Positions 44,533 to 53,572 of a stretch of DNA of 64,000 nt are shown in pieces. The stretch covers positions 44,803,441 through 44,867,440 of the forward strand of contig CM042012.1 of NCBI GenBank assembly GCA_023525715.1. The letters are read 5' to 3'. The position numbers and the translations under genes were made by a program. Below the pieces are notes generated by a model. That model had not been told where the DNA came from. It saw only the letters and a program-made list of their open reading frames with translations, and did not search any database. The stretch comes from Cichorium intybus. Its lineage: Eukaryota; Streptophyta; Magnoliopsida; Asterales; Asteraceae. Each line of letters starts with the position of its first letter. Position 1 is the stretch's first letter.

Positions 44533-44949
44533 CTACAGCTTGTAGTAGTGCCACATGGGAGGATCACCAAGATGGAACGCCTGGTAGATGCGCAGCTCAC
44601 TCTCATCAACGAAGAGGCGCGTCCCGTCTGCCAGTCCCACTTGGAACTGGTTGTGGGGAGTTGCACAGGTGATCACTGCCGGCCACCACCCCCTCCTGTG
44701 CCAGACCTCAACGAGGTCAAACTGTTTGTACTCCACCAAGATTCTTGGTGGGACAGGCTGCAGAAAGGGGTAGCTTGTTTGAACCGTCAGTGGTCCACCA
44801 CCCTCACCATCGTTGAGAGTGGTCATCCTCACCTCATATCGGTGATTCCAAACTCCCACGACAACCCCGCCATAGATGCCACCTGAGTAGTCGCCTTCTT
44901 GCATCTTGACTTCGACCTTGTCAAAGCGGTTGTAGGGACAACGAGCCAT
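44533..44949 (-). CDS. Antisense tandem Agenet-domain protein (138 residues) inside C
   Basis: A complete frame opposite to the element, MARCPYNRFDKVEV to PPMWHYYKL. Two Agenet/Tudor-like modules are visible. Residues about 9-41 (FDKVEVKMQ...GGIYGGVVVG...RYEV) and 77-120 (FDLVEVWHRRGWWPAVI...QFQVGLADG) are joined by a QPVPPR linker that matches the xRPxPP spacer of plant paired Agenet proteins. Known Agenet pairs bind chromatin or RNA-associated ligands, so a nuclear role is possible. The start is supported by AAATGG context and a TATA box about 63 bp upstream. There are no stops or frameshifts, in contrast to the surrounding element genes. It lies between pol and ORF3. E has no equivalent. 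Capture from a host gene is my inference; function unknown. Confidence 0.8.
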   Translation of the reverse strand: MARCPYNRFDKVEVKMQEGDYSGGIYGGVVVGVWNHRYEVRMTTLNDGEGGGPLTVQTSYPFLQPVPPRILVEYKQFDLVEVWHRRGWWPAVITCATPHNQFQVGLADGTRLFVDESELRIYQAFHLGDPPMWHYYKL

Positions 44950-45020
44950 TTGATATCTCTTCTTATGGTAATTTTCTTTTTGGTGTGAATTGTTGCTATT
45001 AACAATGGTTCCTTTTTATA
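44950..45020 (-). promoter_or_regulatory. TATA box and leader of the antisense Agenet gene
   Basis: TATAAAAAG on the minus strand (45020-45012), then an A/C-rich leader (CAACAATTCACACC) of plant 5'UTR type leading to ATCAAATGGC. Confidence 0.55.
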
Positions 45021-46161
45021 GGCAGAAATGTCACCGGTTAAGCTTCCAACTGTGGATATTTAATTACTTTTTGAAGTAATGATGCAGTCTGCAGTCATTA
45101 TTATGTGTCATTATGGCAGAGACGGCTGATTAGCAACTGATTGGACGTTTTCCACACTTCTCGCCTGAGCAATAAATGATTTCTCATGATAGCCAAGTCC
45201 TCGTCAGCATTCTTCAGCAAGAATACAATTTTTTAACTATTTTGAATTGATGGATTTCTTCTTACCACAGTTTCTGAGTACCTAAATCGAATATCTATGA
45301 TTATTGAAATATAAACCAATTTCAATATAAGATTTCGGAAATTCTAGTCAAAGATCGCAACTCATTTTCACCATGAGAAGCTGTGAGACTCAACCAATCT
45401 TTCTTGACCCTTCTATCAATTCTCCACACTTAATTCACTTCCATATAACGGTAACCCTTATGAAGGTTTTTAGCATTACCACTGAAAACTGATGGTTATC
45501 CAAACTCTGTGTTCATGATTTCAGAATTGCTTCTACCACAATTTTGAATGAAACCCAAAAATCCAAACCCACTAAGGAATTGACGAAACTTCAAAGGAAA
45601 TCTCAATCTTTTATTTTTGCATGATCTTTATGAAATCTACTCCACCAAAGTAATTTCTATCCAAAGAGATCCAGTTTTTATTTTTTTTGAGATTCCAAAA
45701 TATTTCCCTAGTCAGAAAAAATTCTCCTTACCCTCACTTGTTTTCATGACTTCTCTGGTCAAAAAAGTTCTTTCTTCCGATTTCGAACATTTCTCACGTT
45801 TTCGGAATCTGAAAGAAAGTTAAACCCACCTCATAGAGCCAAAATCTTAAAAGAAACCTTTCAATGATTATTATCAATCAATTGATCGTAATTCAACGGG
45901 ATACCACACAAATCACTTCCGAATCTCTCTTGATTCCGAAGGCAGAGATCATTGCCCGGGATCAATCAGTTTTATGTCATTCCGACATCACACTTTACTA
46001 AATAAATTTTGATTTTCTTCTTTATCTTTGGCACACTCTTGCACGAAAATCATTATTTGATTTTTCTAACTCTGGTTGATTTTTTTTATAAGGACTCAGA
46101 TTGCTGACCTGGCATTTTGTTTTACTCATCAAATTTTTGACATTTTGGGTGAGGTAATCAA
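45021..46161. other. C intergenic region between divergent antisense gene and ORF3
   Basis: AT-rich with no convincing frame. It would be the shared upstream region of two divergent units. TTCCGA motifs recur. Confidence 0.4.
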
Positions 46162-46432
46162 GACGTGGCCGTTACAACGTCATCTCCACAGCAGCTACTT
46201 TTTCGCTTTTCACGCGCCTGCAATGCGACTTTTGGGGGCTGCTCATGATGATACAGCGTCATTCTTGGGGAACGAAATCAACTGAAGCGGGATTTTCTCT
46301 TTCCAAATAATCTCCAAAGGGTATTTAAAAATTTTTTGGGTTACTCTTTTGCTTCTCCGCTTTTCATCTCTCATTCAAGCACTCTCCATCTTCAAAGCCC
46401 TCTTTTTCTCAAGAAATCTCAAGAACTTTCAA
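46162..46432 (+). promoter_or_regulatory. Possible promoter and leader of C ORF3
   Basis: GACGTGGC at 46162-46169, TATTTAAAA near 46321, then a pyrimidine-rich leader (CTTCTCCGCTTTTCATCTC, CACTCTCCATCTTC) and CAAATGGC at 46433. The same order of G-box core, CT-rich leader and ATGGC occurs in E at 13459-13641. Confidence 0.5.
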
Positions 46433-47881
46433 ATGGCTGGTTCATCTTCTGCGAACGAAAATACATCCTCCTCTCTTATGCTGAAGATCAAACAGAATCA
46501 GAATATGATCATCGATCTTAACTCCTCCAAGTATAATGAAGCTCTTCAGCCGATGATCGAATGTCTTAAGTATTCACGAATCTGCAAAGCCCTAACTGCT
46601 TCAGCGGAGGTTCCAATCGTGTATCTCTCTTCTGCATACTCGTCTGCATTCTATAACAAAGCTGATGATGTTGTTACCTTTGAGGTTGGATCCATCAAGA
46701 CGCGCATTTCCAAGTCTCGCTTTGGAAAATTGCTAGGGTTTACTGATCAAACTGCTATTGTTGATCCTGATTCCCTTCCGCCTTCTACTCTTCCACGGTT
46801 TTCTATCAAATAGGCTAAAAGGGTGATATAACGCAACTCTCCAAGTTCACAAAGAAAGGTCTTCCGCCTCTGTGGAACTTTCTTTTCACAATCTTGTTCA
46901 AAAGCTTCTCTGAACGCACAACAGGCACAGACAATGCAAGTAAGCTCTTTTACTCTATCTTTTATGGCCTTTATCATGATATCAACCTTGATTACGGGTC
47001 TATTCTGTGGAGCCAATTTGTCGAGAGCGTGAACTACAAGAATCGTCACTCTGAAATCTCTTGTGCTCGATTTTGGTCCATTGTGGTGAAACGGGCTATT
47101 GAGCAAAATCATCTTCATGTCATGACCGATTCTGTCTTAGCGGTTATTCCGACGTTGTCGACCACTCAGTTTGCAACCACTAAATCGGAGGATTTCGATT
47201 TCATTGGATCAATTCCGATCACGATGCTGGACCGAGTTCCGAAGGACGTTCAATGCATTGCTGAATACAGACAGTTACCTCCATCGGGAGTTCGTAATGT
47301 TGATCAAGCACATCAAGATGCTTTTGACAGACTTGAGAATCCAAAGAAAATCGTTAAACGAAAGGGTAAAGCTGCAGCATCTGACACCGAAAAACAGCCC
47401 AAACGTCCAAGAAGACTTCGGAAGCTTGTCCAATCTTTTGATTCTGATAACGAACTCTCCGATACTCAACACATTCCGAATTCCCCACACGACGTTCCGA
47501 TTACTGAAAATCTTGAAGATGTTCCACCTACCAATCCTTCTCCTCCTCCACTATCACCACCTCACGATCCCACACCAAAAACCACTCCTCATTCTAGTCC
47601 ATAATCCACTCCTGAACGTTCACCCCTCCGATCCCCAATCACTCAAAAGTCTCCATCCCTATCACCAAAACAAACCAGCATTCCAAATTCGCCTCTTGTC
47701 AACACTCCTTTAGATGATGATAACGAGGAAGATATTCTGGTTAATGATGACCAGGATGATCTTTCAGACTTTCTTGAATCTCCATCAACTATTAAACTCA
47801 AGAACCCCAGTTCTTCTGTTCCGATGGCTTCAGATCAACTCAAGGAAATCTCCGAGAAGCTAGATTCACTTCTTCAATCCT
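46433..47881 (+). pseudogene. C ORF3, N-terminal domain and linker
   Basis: MAGSSSANENTSSS begins a domain homologous to E ORF3. Matching pieces are MIECLKYSRICKALTAS against LVECLKHSILGHAL, LWNFLFTILFKSFSERTTG against LWKYFFGIFLRCLSGRTSG, and FYSIFYGLYHDINLDYGSIL against FLSLLYGVYYDVKVDFVSIL. A stop and frameshift near 46811 interrupt it; 46894-47604 is open. A Lys-rich then Pro/Ser-rich linker follows, with stops at 47602-47604 and near 47881. No membrane segment or signal peptide seen. Function unknown; conservation across two diverged elements argues it is a real element gene. Confidence 0.7.
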
Positions 47882-49776
47882 AGGCGAATACCTCACACTC
47901 CGACTAGCAATCCCAGTTGAATGCTCATAAAGACTCGGTGGACACTTTGATCACCGAAAATGTCAAACATATGCGTGAATTCTCCTCCCTCATAAAGAAT
48001 TCAGAAACCCAAATGCAAAACTCTGCCACCTCTATTGGCAGGCTGGAAAAAGATGTTCTCAAATTTACTCAGGACTTCCGAGACTGTCATGTCAGTAACA
48101 ATGAAAAGATGCAACAAGTCATCTCAAACTTTGGCAGCATCCTGAGGAACGAAAGAGAGGAGCTTTCTACATTACGTTCGGAGTTGAAGAAATAATATTC
48201 CGAATGGGTATCCTCTATGGATACAAAGTTTGATCAACTGAAGATAGATTTGGCCACAGAAAATTCCTTGATGGACACTTTAGCCGCCAAAGAAACAAAA
48301 ATCCAGCTTCTCAAGTCAGATATCCGACACAAGTCTGCCATTCTCACCTCGACGGTTTCTCAGAACAAAGCTGTTCGAAATGGTGTATCTGAAATTGATT
48401 CTTTCCTTCATAGGATTGTAGAAGACACTGATCCCATTCTCACTCCTCAGGTGCGCAGACACCTAACCCTTAAGCTTCATCCTGTGTTCAATCTTTTGGC
48501 CGCATTAAAGGGTGTTTCGGAAGGCGTTGCCTCTCCAAAACAAGGGGGAGACGAAACCCATGAAGAAAGTACGTTCAATCAGGACACTCCGAAGAAAGAC
48601 AACCCGATCAAAACCTCCTTTTCTACTATTGGAAAAGACAATGAAAAAGGGGCTACACATGCTGCTCAGAACCCCGATTCCGATTGGTTCAAAAGGATGA
48701 ATGCTGAAGGCAATGTTGGTCAAACCTCTGAAGATCCATCAAAACGCAAAGGCAAAGAGATATTGGAAGAACAAGTTTCTGATCGGGACGCTGCCAAATC
48801 AACTAGGGAAAAGGAAATTGATGAAATTCTCAACCTCACTCGCAAGCTTGACGCTGAGGAAGCTGCCAAAAGAGAGGCTGAATTACTCTTGAAAACTCAG
48901 ATGTCTTTATTTCCTCCTTGGCACTATAAAAGGATGACATTGGAAGCAATTACTGAGCCTGTGGAGAACTGGCTTCAACCAGTAACCTCGTATAACACAA
49001 GCAATGATGTAAACTCTCAGTTTGACTTTCCAATGACGGAGAAAGCTCTTCTGTTCCGAGGGTTTGAGGAACTCAAAGACACCCATCTTTCTAATTCGGA
49101 AGTAAATGATTTATTGTTCACCTTCTATTTGAAGAACGCGCGTCCTCAACATTTAACCTGGAGTCTGAAGAAGATTGTGCAACTGACTCCCCGTCTTCCT
49201 GAGGTTATTGTTCCATTCAAAAACTCAAGATTTTTGGCATTCAGAGGAGATGATAAAGAAAAGATGGAATTTTCTCTTGCTGATCTACCATTTTTGAATC
49301 CATTCGACTGGATATCTCTGTTCAACATCTTGTCGAGAGAACAAAAGTATCATCCTCTTTTTGATCATATCAAAAGAATGATTGGATACTACATTCTTGA
49401 AGTTGCGAAGTTGGATGTTGAAGTCGCTGGTGTTCTGGACAAGATTCCTTTGACTGTGAGACGCCCTCCTCCCAAAAATCTGAGTAAGCGTAAAATCAGA
49501 AAAATTGTCAACTCAAATTGGAGTGTGGCATACAATTCAAAGGAAGGGCTTGAAAACATTAAAAGGATATTCTTTCTTTCTGAAAAACATCTTCACAGAA
49601 CTCCAGTGTTGGAACACATTCTTCACATCATCAACAAACTCCAATCCAACACCTCTGATGATAAAACTTGCATCAACGACATGTTAAGATGGTACATTGA
49701 ATTTCGAAAGAGGATCCTGGCCATCATTCCGAAGGTGTTCGATAGAAAAACAAATGAAGTGAAACCTGAAGAATGA
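47882..49776 (+). pseudogene. C ORF3, coiled coil and C-terminal domain
   Basis: 47917-48195 encodes a coiled coil (MREFSSLIKNSETQMQNS...EREELSTLRSELKK) and ends in a stop. The frame 48217-49776 (519 codons) is open: more coiled coil, a linker with the PPT-like AAGGGGGAGACG near 48541, then a domain with FPMTEKALLFRGFEELKDTH, LADLPFLNPFDWISLFNILS and IKRMIGYYILEVAKLDVEVA. It ends RKTNEVKPEE 34 bp before the 3' LTR. E has the counterpart at 15999-16943. No family recognised. Confidence 0.7.
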
Positions 49777-49810
49777 AGACAAGTCGCATTTTTGACTCAA
49801 AGGGGGAGAT
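49777..49810 (+). other. C polypurine tract
   Basis: CAAAGGGGGAGAT immediately before the LTR. Confidence 0.85.
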
Positions 49811-50132
49811 TGTTGAGTCATAAATATGGATTGAGTCAAAAGATGCTGATCGGATTTGTAGCTAGATTTTATGCCATTAATTGTGCTATCGGTTATGGAA
49901 TGGGTCTGTCCTTCCATACTTAGTTTTTGTATAAATTGCATGTTCGTACCCTGATTAGGGTTAACTTTTGTATTCTTCTCTACGGCACTCATACAGAATA
50001 GTTCATATCGAATTGTTCTTGAGTTGCATATTAATCATTCGACATCAGTTCTTCATATTGTTCGTTCTTGATCTTGTTTATTTATAATATTCCGCATTAT
50101 TTGAATCTCGATCCAACTCTTGTGTTTCAACA
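49811..50132 (+). repeat. C 3' LTR (322 bp)
   Basis: Same length as the other two copies, followed by the TCTTT duplication (50133-50137). Confidence 0.95.
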
Positions 50133-50311
50133 TCTTTAGACCAAATGGGAATATTAGAATTTGAAATAGAACTAGAACTACCAGAAGTTGATTCTTAAGA
50201 AGGCTTGGGTCTTACAAAAGTTGGTAAGCCATAGTTACTTCTAGAAGTAGTTCTGTTCCAGGTATTTGTGTTATTTTGATTTCTCTTTCTAGAACGTGAC
50301 CTTGAGGGTTT
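50133..50311 (-). pseudogene. D gag fragment between C and B1
   Basis: On the minus strand it reads RSRSRKRNQNNTNTWNRTTS and NYGLPTFVRPKPS, a basic, Asn-rich gag tail, then a stop. It links the zinc-knuckle part (beyond B1) with the VPKSN gag end (beyond C). Confidence 0.65.
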
Positions 50312-51423
50312 TGACAACGCCTAATGATATCAAGTATTTTAGGCGTTGTTGAGCCCTGTTCTTGATTAAATTATATCAAATATGTCTGGGTATTCTCACT
50401 TTTCGTGCCATGACTTGTTTGGAGAAAAAGAATAGAAACAGGGACTATAAGCGTGCAAAAGGAAGAAGTTGGGAAGGAATGGAAAATCAAGAGAACTCAT
50501 ACGCGTGCCGCGGAAACATTATCTGCGCGACGCGGGCTTAAGGCGGTGGAACACATTCAAATGCCGAAGAATCGGGAAGAGATCAGTACGCGCGCCGTGG
50601 ATTTCACTTCTGCGCGGCGCGGTTGCGGGAAATTTGCAAGTATAAATAGATGCATTTCCAGCCGAAAACCCTAGCAAAGACCGGGTGTAAAATCGACCTT
50701 GAAGCTCTTTGACTCCAGGATTTCATTTCAGCAAGCTCACAATTGGTATTTTATGTTTTTGGATTTAATTTCCTTTTAGTAGCAATTAGTTTTTGTAGCT
50801 AAAGTCTTTGGGAGTGACAACCACTGACTTTGAGCACTTAGGTTTCTGATTTTGAAACATTTGGTTACTGTTTTTGTGATTGGAATTCGGATTTAGTGAA
50901 TGAGAAGCATTTGGTTACATTTAATCTTAGCTTTTCGGTGTTTTGATGATTGTGTTTGGTTTTGATTGATTGGTTGTGTTTGAATGTTATTTTGACCTTG
51001 TTGGGACTTTTTTCCTTTGCTGAATTCAGTAACTAATTAGGTTAGTTTTTAGGCATTAAACCTTGGCTAGTAACTGTTCAGTAGAACTGTAGTTAGTGGC
51101 TAGTTTATGCTTTGCTTGGTTTTGCTAGTTTGGGTGCCTTTGATTGCTTCTGATTCAGAGATGTACTTCTGATTTCAGAAAGTGACTAGGTTCATTTGAG
51201 CATAGCTTAGCTTGGCTTGAGTGTGTTTGATCATTTCTTTCTGGTATTAGTGATTAGGAAGATGGAAACTAGATCCTCCGACTATAGCTGTGACACTATT
51301 AGTTGGTAATCTCTCATCTAGCCTAACCACGAAGCTCCTGCGGATCGACCCTGACTACCACTGTGCTAGTGTGTGTTAGGTAATTCTCTTATTTTTGACC
51401 GCACGACGACTGCTGCGTTGTCA
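50312..51423 (+). repeat. B1 5' LTR (1112 bp)
   Basis: TGACAACGCC to TTGTCA. TATAAATA is at 50641-50648. Directly upstream is GCGGGAAA (50625-50632), the reverse of the E2F-type consensus TTTCCCGC, and CG-rich palindromes such as CGCGCCG and GCGCGGCGCGG. Confidence 0.95.
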
Positions 51424-51428
51424 AATTT

Positions 51429-51446
51429 TGGCGCCGTTGCCGGGGA
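51429..51446 (+). other. B1 primer binding site (tRNA-Asp type)
   Basis: TGGCGCCGTTGCCGGGGA, identical to the A1 and B2 sites, five bases after the LTR. Confidence 0.9.
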
Positions 51447-51542
51447 GCTGTGAGCTTAGATTAGGTGATCTGTTGGATTTAGTTTCTGATTTTTGATGTT
51501 TAATTTTAGTTTGCTGATTTTTGGTATGTGTACATCCTTATA

Positions 51543-52562
51543 ATGGGTGATTACATGTACCCGGATCAATATTATGAGTATTATGAAAATCCGGCCGACA
51601 CCTATTATGAGGATGATTGCTACAATGGATCATTCGATGACAATGGATGGCGGACCGAGGAGTCATCTCAGCCTGAAAATTCTGCAACTTGGGCCCAACT
51701 TTGGGTATTCATGTATAACAACTACCATGATCAGAAGGACCAGGCTGAAGCTCTTGAAAAAGTGCAAGCTTCTTTAGATAGGTTAGAGGAAAGTTGGAAA
51801 TGTTCATCACCTTCGCCAGAACCGGAGGCGAGTGATTTTATTCCCAATAATAATGTGTGTGAACTTGCATCACCTGAATATGTGATGGAAGGGCATACAC
51901 CGTGGGAAAGTCAAGAGACCACTGAGAGGGTCGAAAATGTTGTTGAGGAAGAGGTTGTAGGTGACAATGCTACCTCTGACTCAACAGCATTTGATGATTT
52001 TGATGTTTTTGAAAATGTTAATAATGTTGATTTGGTGATGTGTGAATCTGTACCATCACCAGACGATTTGGTTGATGAGGATGTTGTGGACGAGGCTGTA
52101 AGTGACAGTACATACCTCAGCCCAACGATCCCCGAAATTGTTGAAGTTTTGGATATTATTGAGGAAGGGGGTGTAGATGACAATATTACCCCTGACCCTG
52201 TAATTTTTGAAAATTTTGAAAAATTTGAAAGAAAGGATCTGATGATGGGTGACTTTGTACCACCATCAGATCAAACCAGTCACTCACTCTTGGTTCCGAT
52301 CCACCTGTTGGACGACGATCAAGAAGTTGATGCTGACAAATTGATATTTGAAAACAATAAACATGATTTTATCACCACTCATGATCCATTCATGAATGGA
52401 AAATTAGATGTGATCAATACCATCGATGAGGATATTTGGAAGCATCCCGATTTGTTGCCTTCCGATCCCATTCGATTGGAAAATTTTTACTGGTACTGCA
52501 AACCAAAATTGCAACCTGAAGATAGCATGCAAGACACTGGCAAAATGAGATCTATAAAATAA
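51543..52562 (+). CDS. B1 ORF-A: acidic protein of unknown function
   Basis: I choose MGDYMYPDQYYE (51543) over the ATG at 51528 because of the better start context and because B2 matches from there. The N-terminus is rich in Tyr, Asp and Asn. A short coiled coil follows (DQKDQAEALEKVQASLDRLE). The long acidic middle contains an internal duplication: EEVVGDNATSDS...FENV..VDLVMCESVPSPDD resembles EEGGVDDNITPDP...FEKFERKDLMMGDFVPPSDQ. The TAA at 52560-52562 replaces a CAA codon present in B2. Beyond it the frame goes on to 52814 with a strongly basic tail (LKRYRRKDRAWRFKATSKHS). It occupies the place of gag but shows no gag motif. No family recognised. Confidence 0.7.
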   Translation: MGDYMYPDQYYEYYENPADTYYEDDCYNGSFDDNGWRTEESSQPENSATWAQLWVFMYNNYHDQKDQAEALEKVQASLDRLEESWKCSSPSPEPEASDFIPNNNVCELASPEYVMEGHTPWESQETTERVENVVEEEVVGDNATSDSTAFDDFDVFENVNNVDLVMCESVPSPDDLVDEDVVDEAVSDSTYLSPTIPEIVEVLDIIEEGGVDDNITPDPVIFENFEKFERKDLMMGDFVPPSDQTSHSLLVPIHLLDDDQEVDADKLIFENNKHDFITTHDPFMNGKLDVINTIDEDIWKHPDLLPSDPIRLENFYWYCKPKLQPEDSMQDTGKMRSIK

Positions 52563-52814
52563 CTACTGGGAGCGGCACTGGGCGCGCTTCACGTCAAGCC
52601 AGTGATTTTGAAGAGATATAGAAGGAAGGACCGAGCTTGGAGGTTCAAAGCTACCTCCAAGCATTCACGGGAGTTCATCAAAAGACAGCAACCTGGCAGC
52701 AGTAGGAGAACCAACAAGCCATTCGATCCAGGAAAGTTTGAGGAGCAGTGGGTCAACAAAGGGACGGTGGTGACTGAAAATCAGCGAAGGAAGAAGGCAT
52801 ACGATCCACAGTAG
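52563..52814 (+). pseudogene. B1 ORF-A basic C-terminal extension behind a stop
   Basis: In-frame continuation LLGAALGALHVKPVILKRYR to KKAYDPQ. B2 has the homologous stretch without this stop (CAA instead of TAA), so the full-length protein was about 423 residues with an acidic body and a basic tail. Confidence 0.6.
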
Positions 52815-52831
52815 CTGTAGTAGGAGTACCA

Positions 52832-52893
52832 CGTCTGGCTGAAGACGTTAAACTTAGCGCTTGTTGGGAGGCAACCCATCGTGTCATAAGTTA
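52832..52893 (+). other. Conserved inter-ORF block (B1 copy)
   Basis: Contains AAACTTAGCGC and TTGTTGGGAGGCAACCCATC. Almost identical to the A1 and B2 copies. Confidence 0.75.
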
Positions 52894-53127
52894 GGATATA
52901 TTTCTTAAAATAAAATACAAAAATACATCAATCTTTTTGCAGGTACTAGTGGTTTGAAATAGGTGTGAGGTCATTTGAGAAGTTTTGAAATTTTTGAAGT
53001 CCGCGCCGCGGATATTTGAGCCGCGGGATCGTAAACCAACCCGATGCGCAGGGGTTGATTTGGTGACACGCGCGACGTGCAACGAGAAAACCCGCGACGC
53101 GGTCAACGATCAGTCGGTTTTCTCCTT

Positions 53128-53572
53128 TATAAGGTGAGCCGCGGCTCACACGACCCACACGCGACTCGGAGCTCTGGTTATTGAAATTTTCTTGCAATTT
53201 TTCTTGCTCATTTTGTTCCCACTGCTAAGGTACGCCATTCTAACTATCTATTACTCGTTAAAACTAGCGATTAGGTAGGTAATTTTAGTGATTTGCCCAA
53301 AATAGTTCAAAACTTAGAATCACTAATGCTAGCTTATAGGGTGTTTGTTTTGCCAAATGGAGACCCTAAACGGGCTAGTCGGCACCTAGGCTACCTTGTG
53401 GTGTGATTAGAGTGAGTTGTAGCAGGTTAAGTTGTGATTTTGGATCGGGGTTTGGAAACAGCCGCACGCCGCGCCGCGCCCTTGCTCTTGGGCCGCGCCG
53501 CGGTTCGGTGGGGAAGCAAATGACTAATTTTGCAAAAAAATTTTGTTTTGTGCTATGTGTTTTCTTTTGCAG
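53128..53572 (+). promoter_or_regulatory. Internal promoter and 5'UTR intron of ORF-B (B1)
   Basis: TATAA at 53128-53132 within CTCCTTTATAAGG, preceded by CG-rich palindromes like those upstream of the LTR TATA box. About 100 bp on, CTAAG|GTACGCC is a good plant donor (intron starts 53230). TTTTCTTTTGCAG|ATGATG is a strong acceptor (intron ends 53572). The predicted 343-bp intron ends exactly at the ORF-B ATG. B2 keeps all signals (341 bp). Inference; not tested on RNA. Confidence 0.55.

Larger units (their letters stand above)
36839..50132 (+). mobile_element. C: Sirevirus-like Ty1/copia element with three LTRs
   Basis: 322-bp LTRs lie at 36839-37160, 40040-40361 and 49811-50132. TCTTT target duplications at 36834-36838 and 50133-50137 bracket the whole, so the three-LTR form or its two-LTR parent inserted once into D gag. 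Contents in order: primer site, gag, internal PPT+LTR, gag tail, pol, an antisense Agenet gene, ORF3, PPT, LTR. LTR1 and LTR2 differ at about two positions, LTR1 and LTR3 at about four, by eye. Pol closely resembles that of E. Confidence 0.9.
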
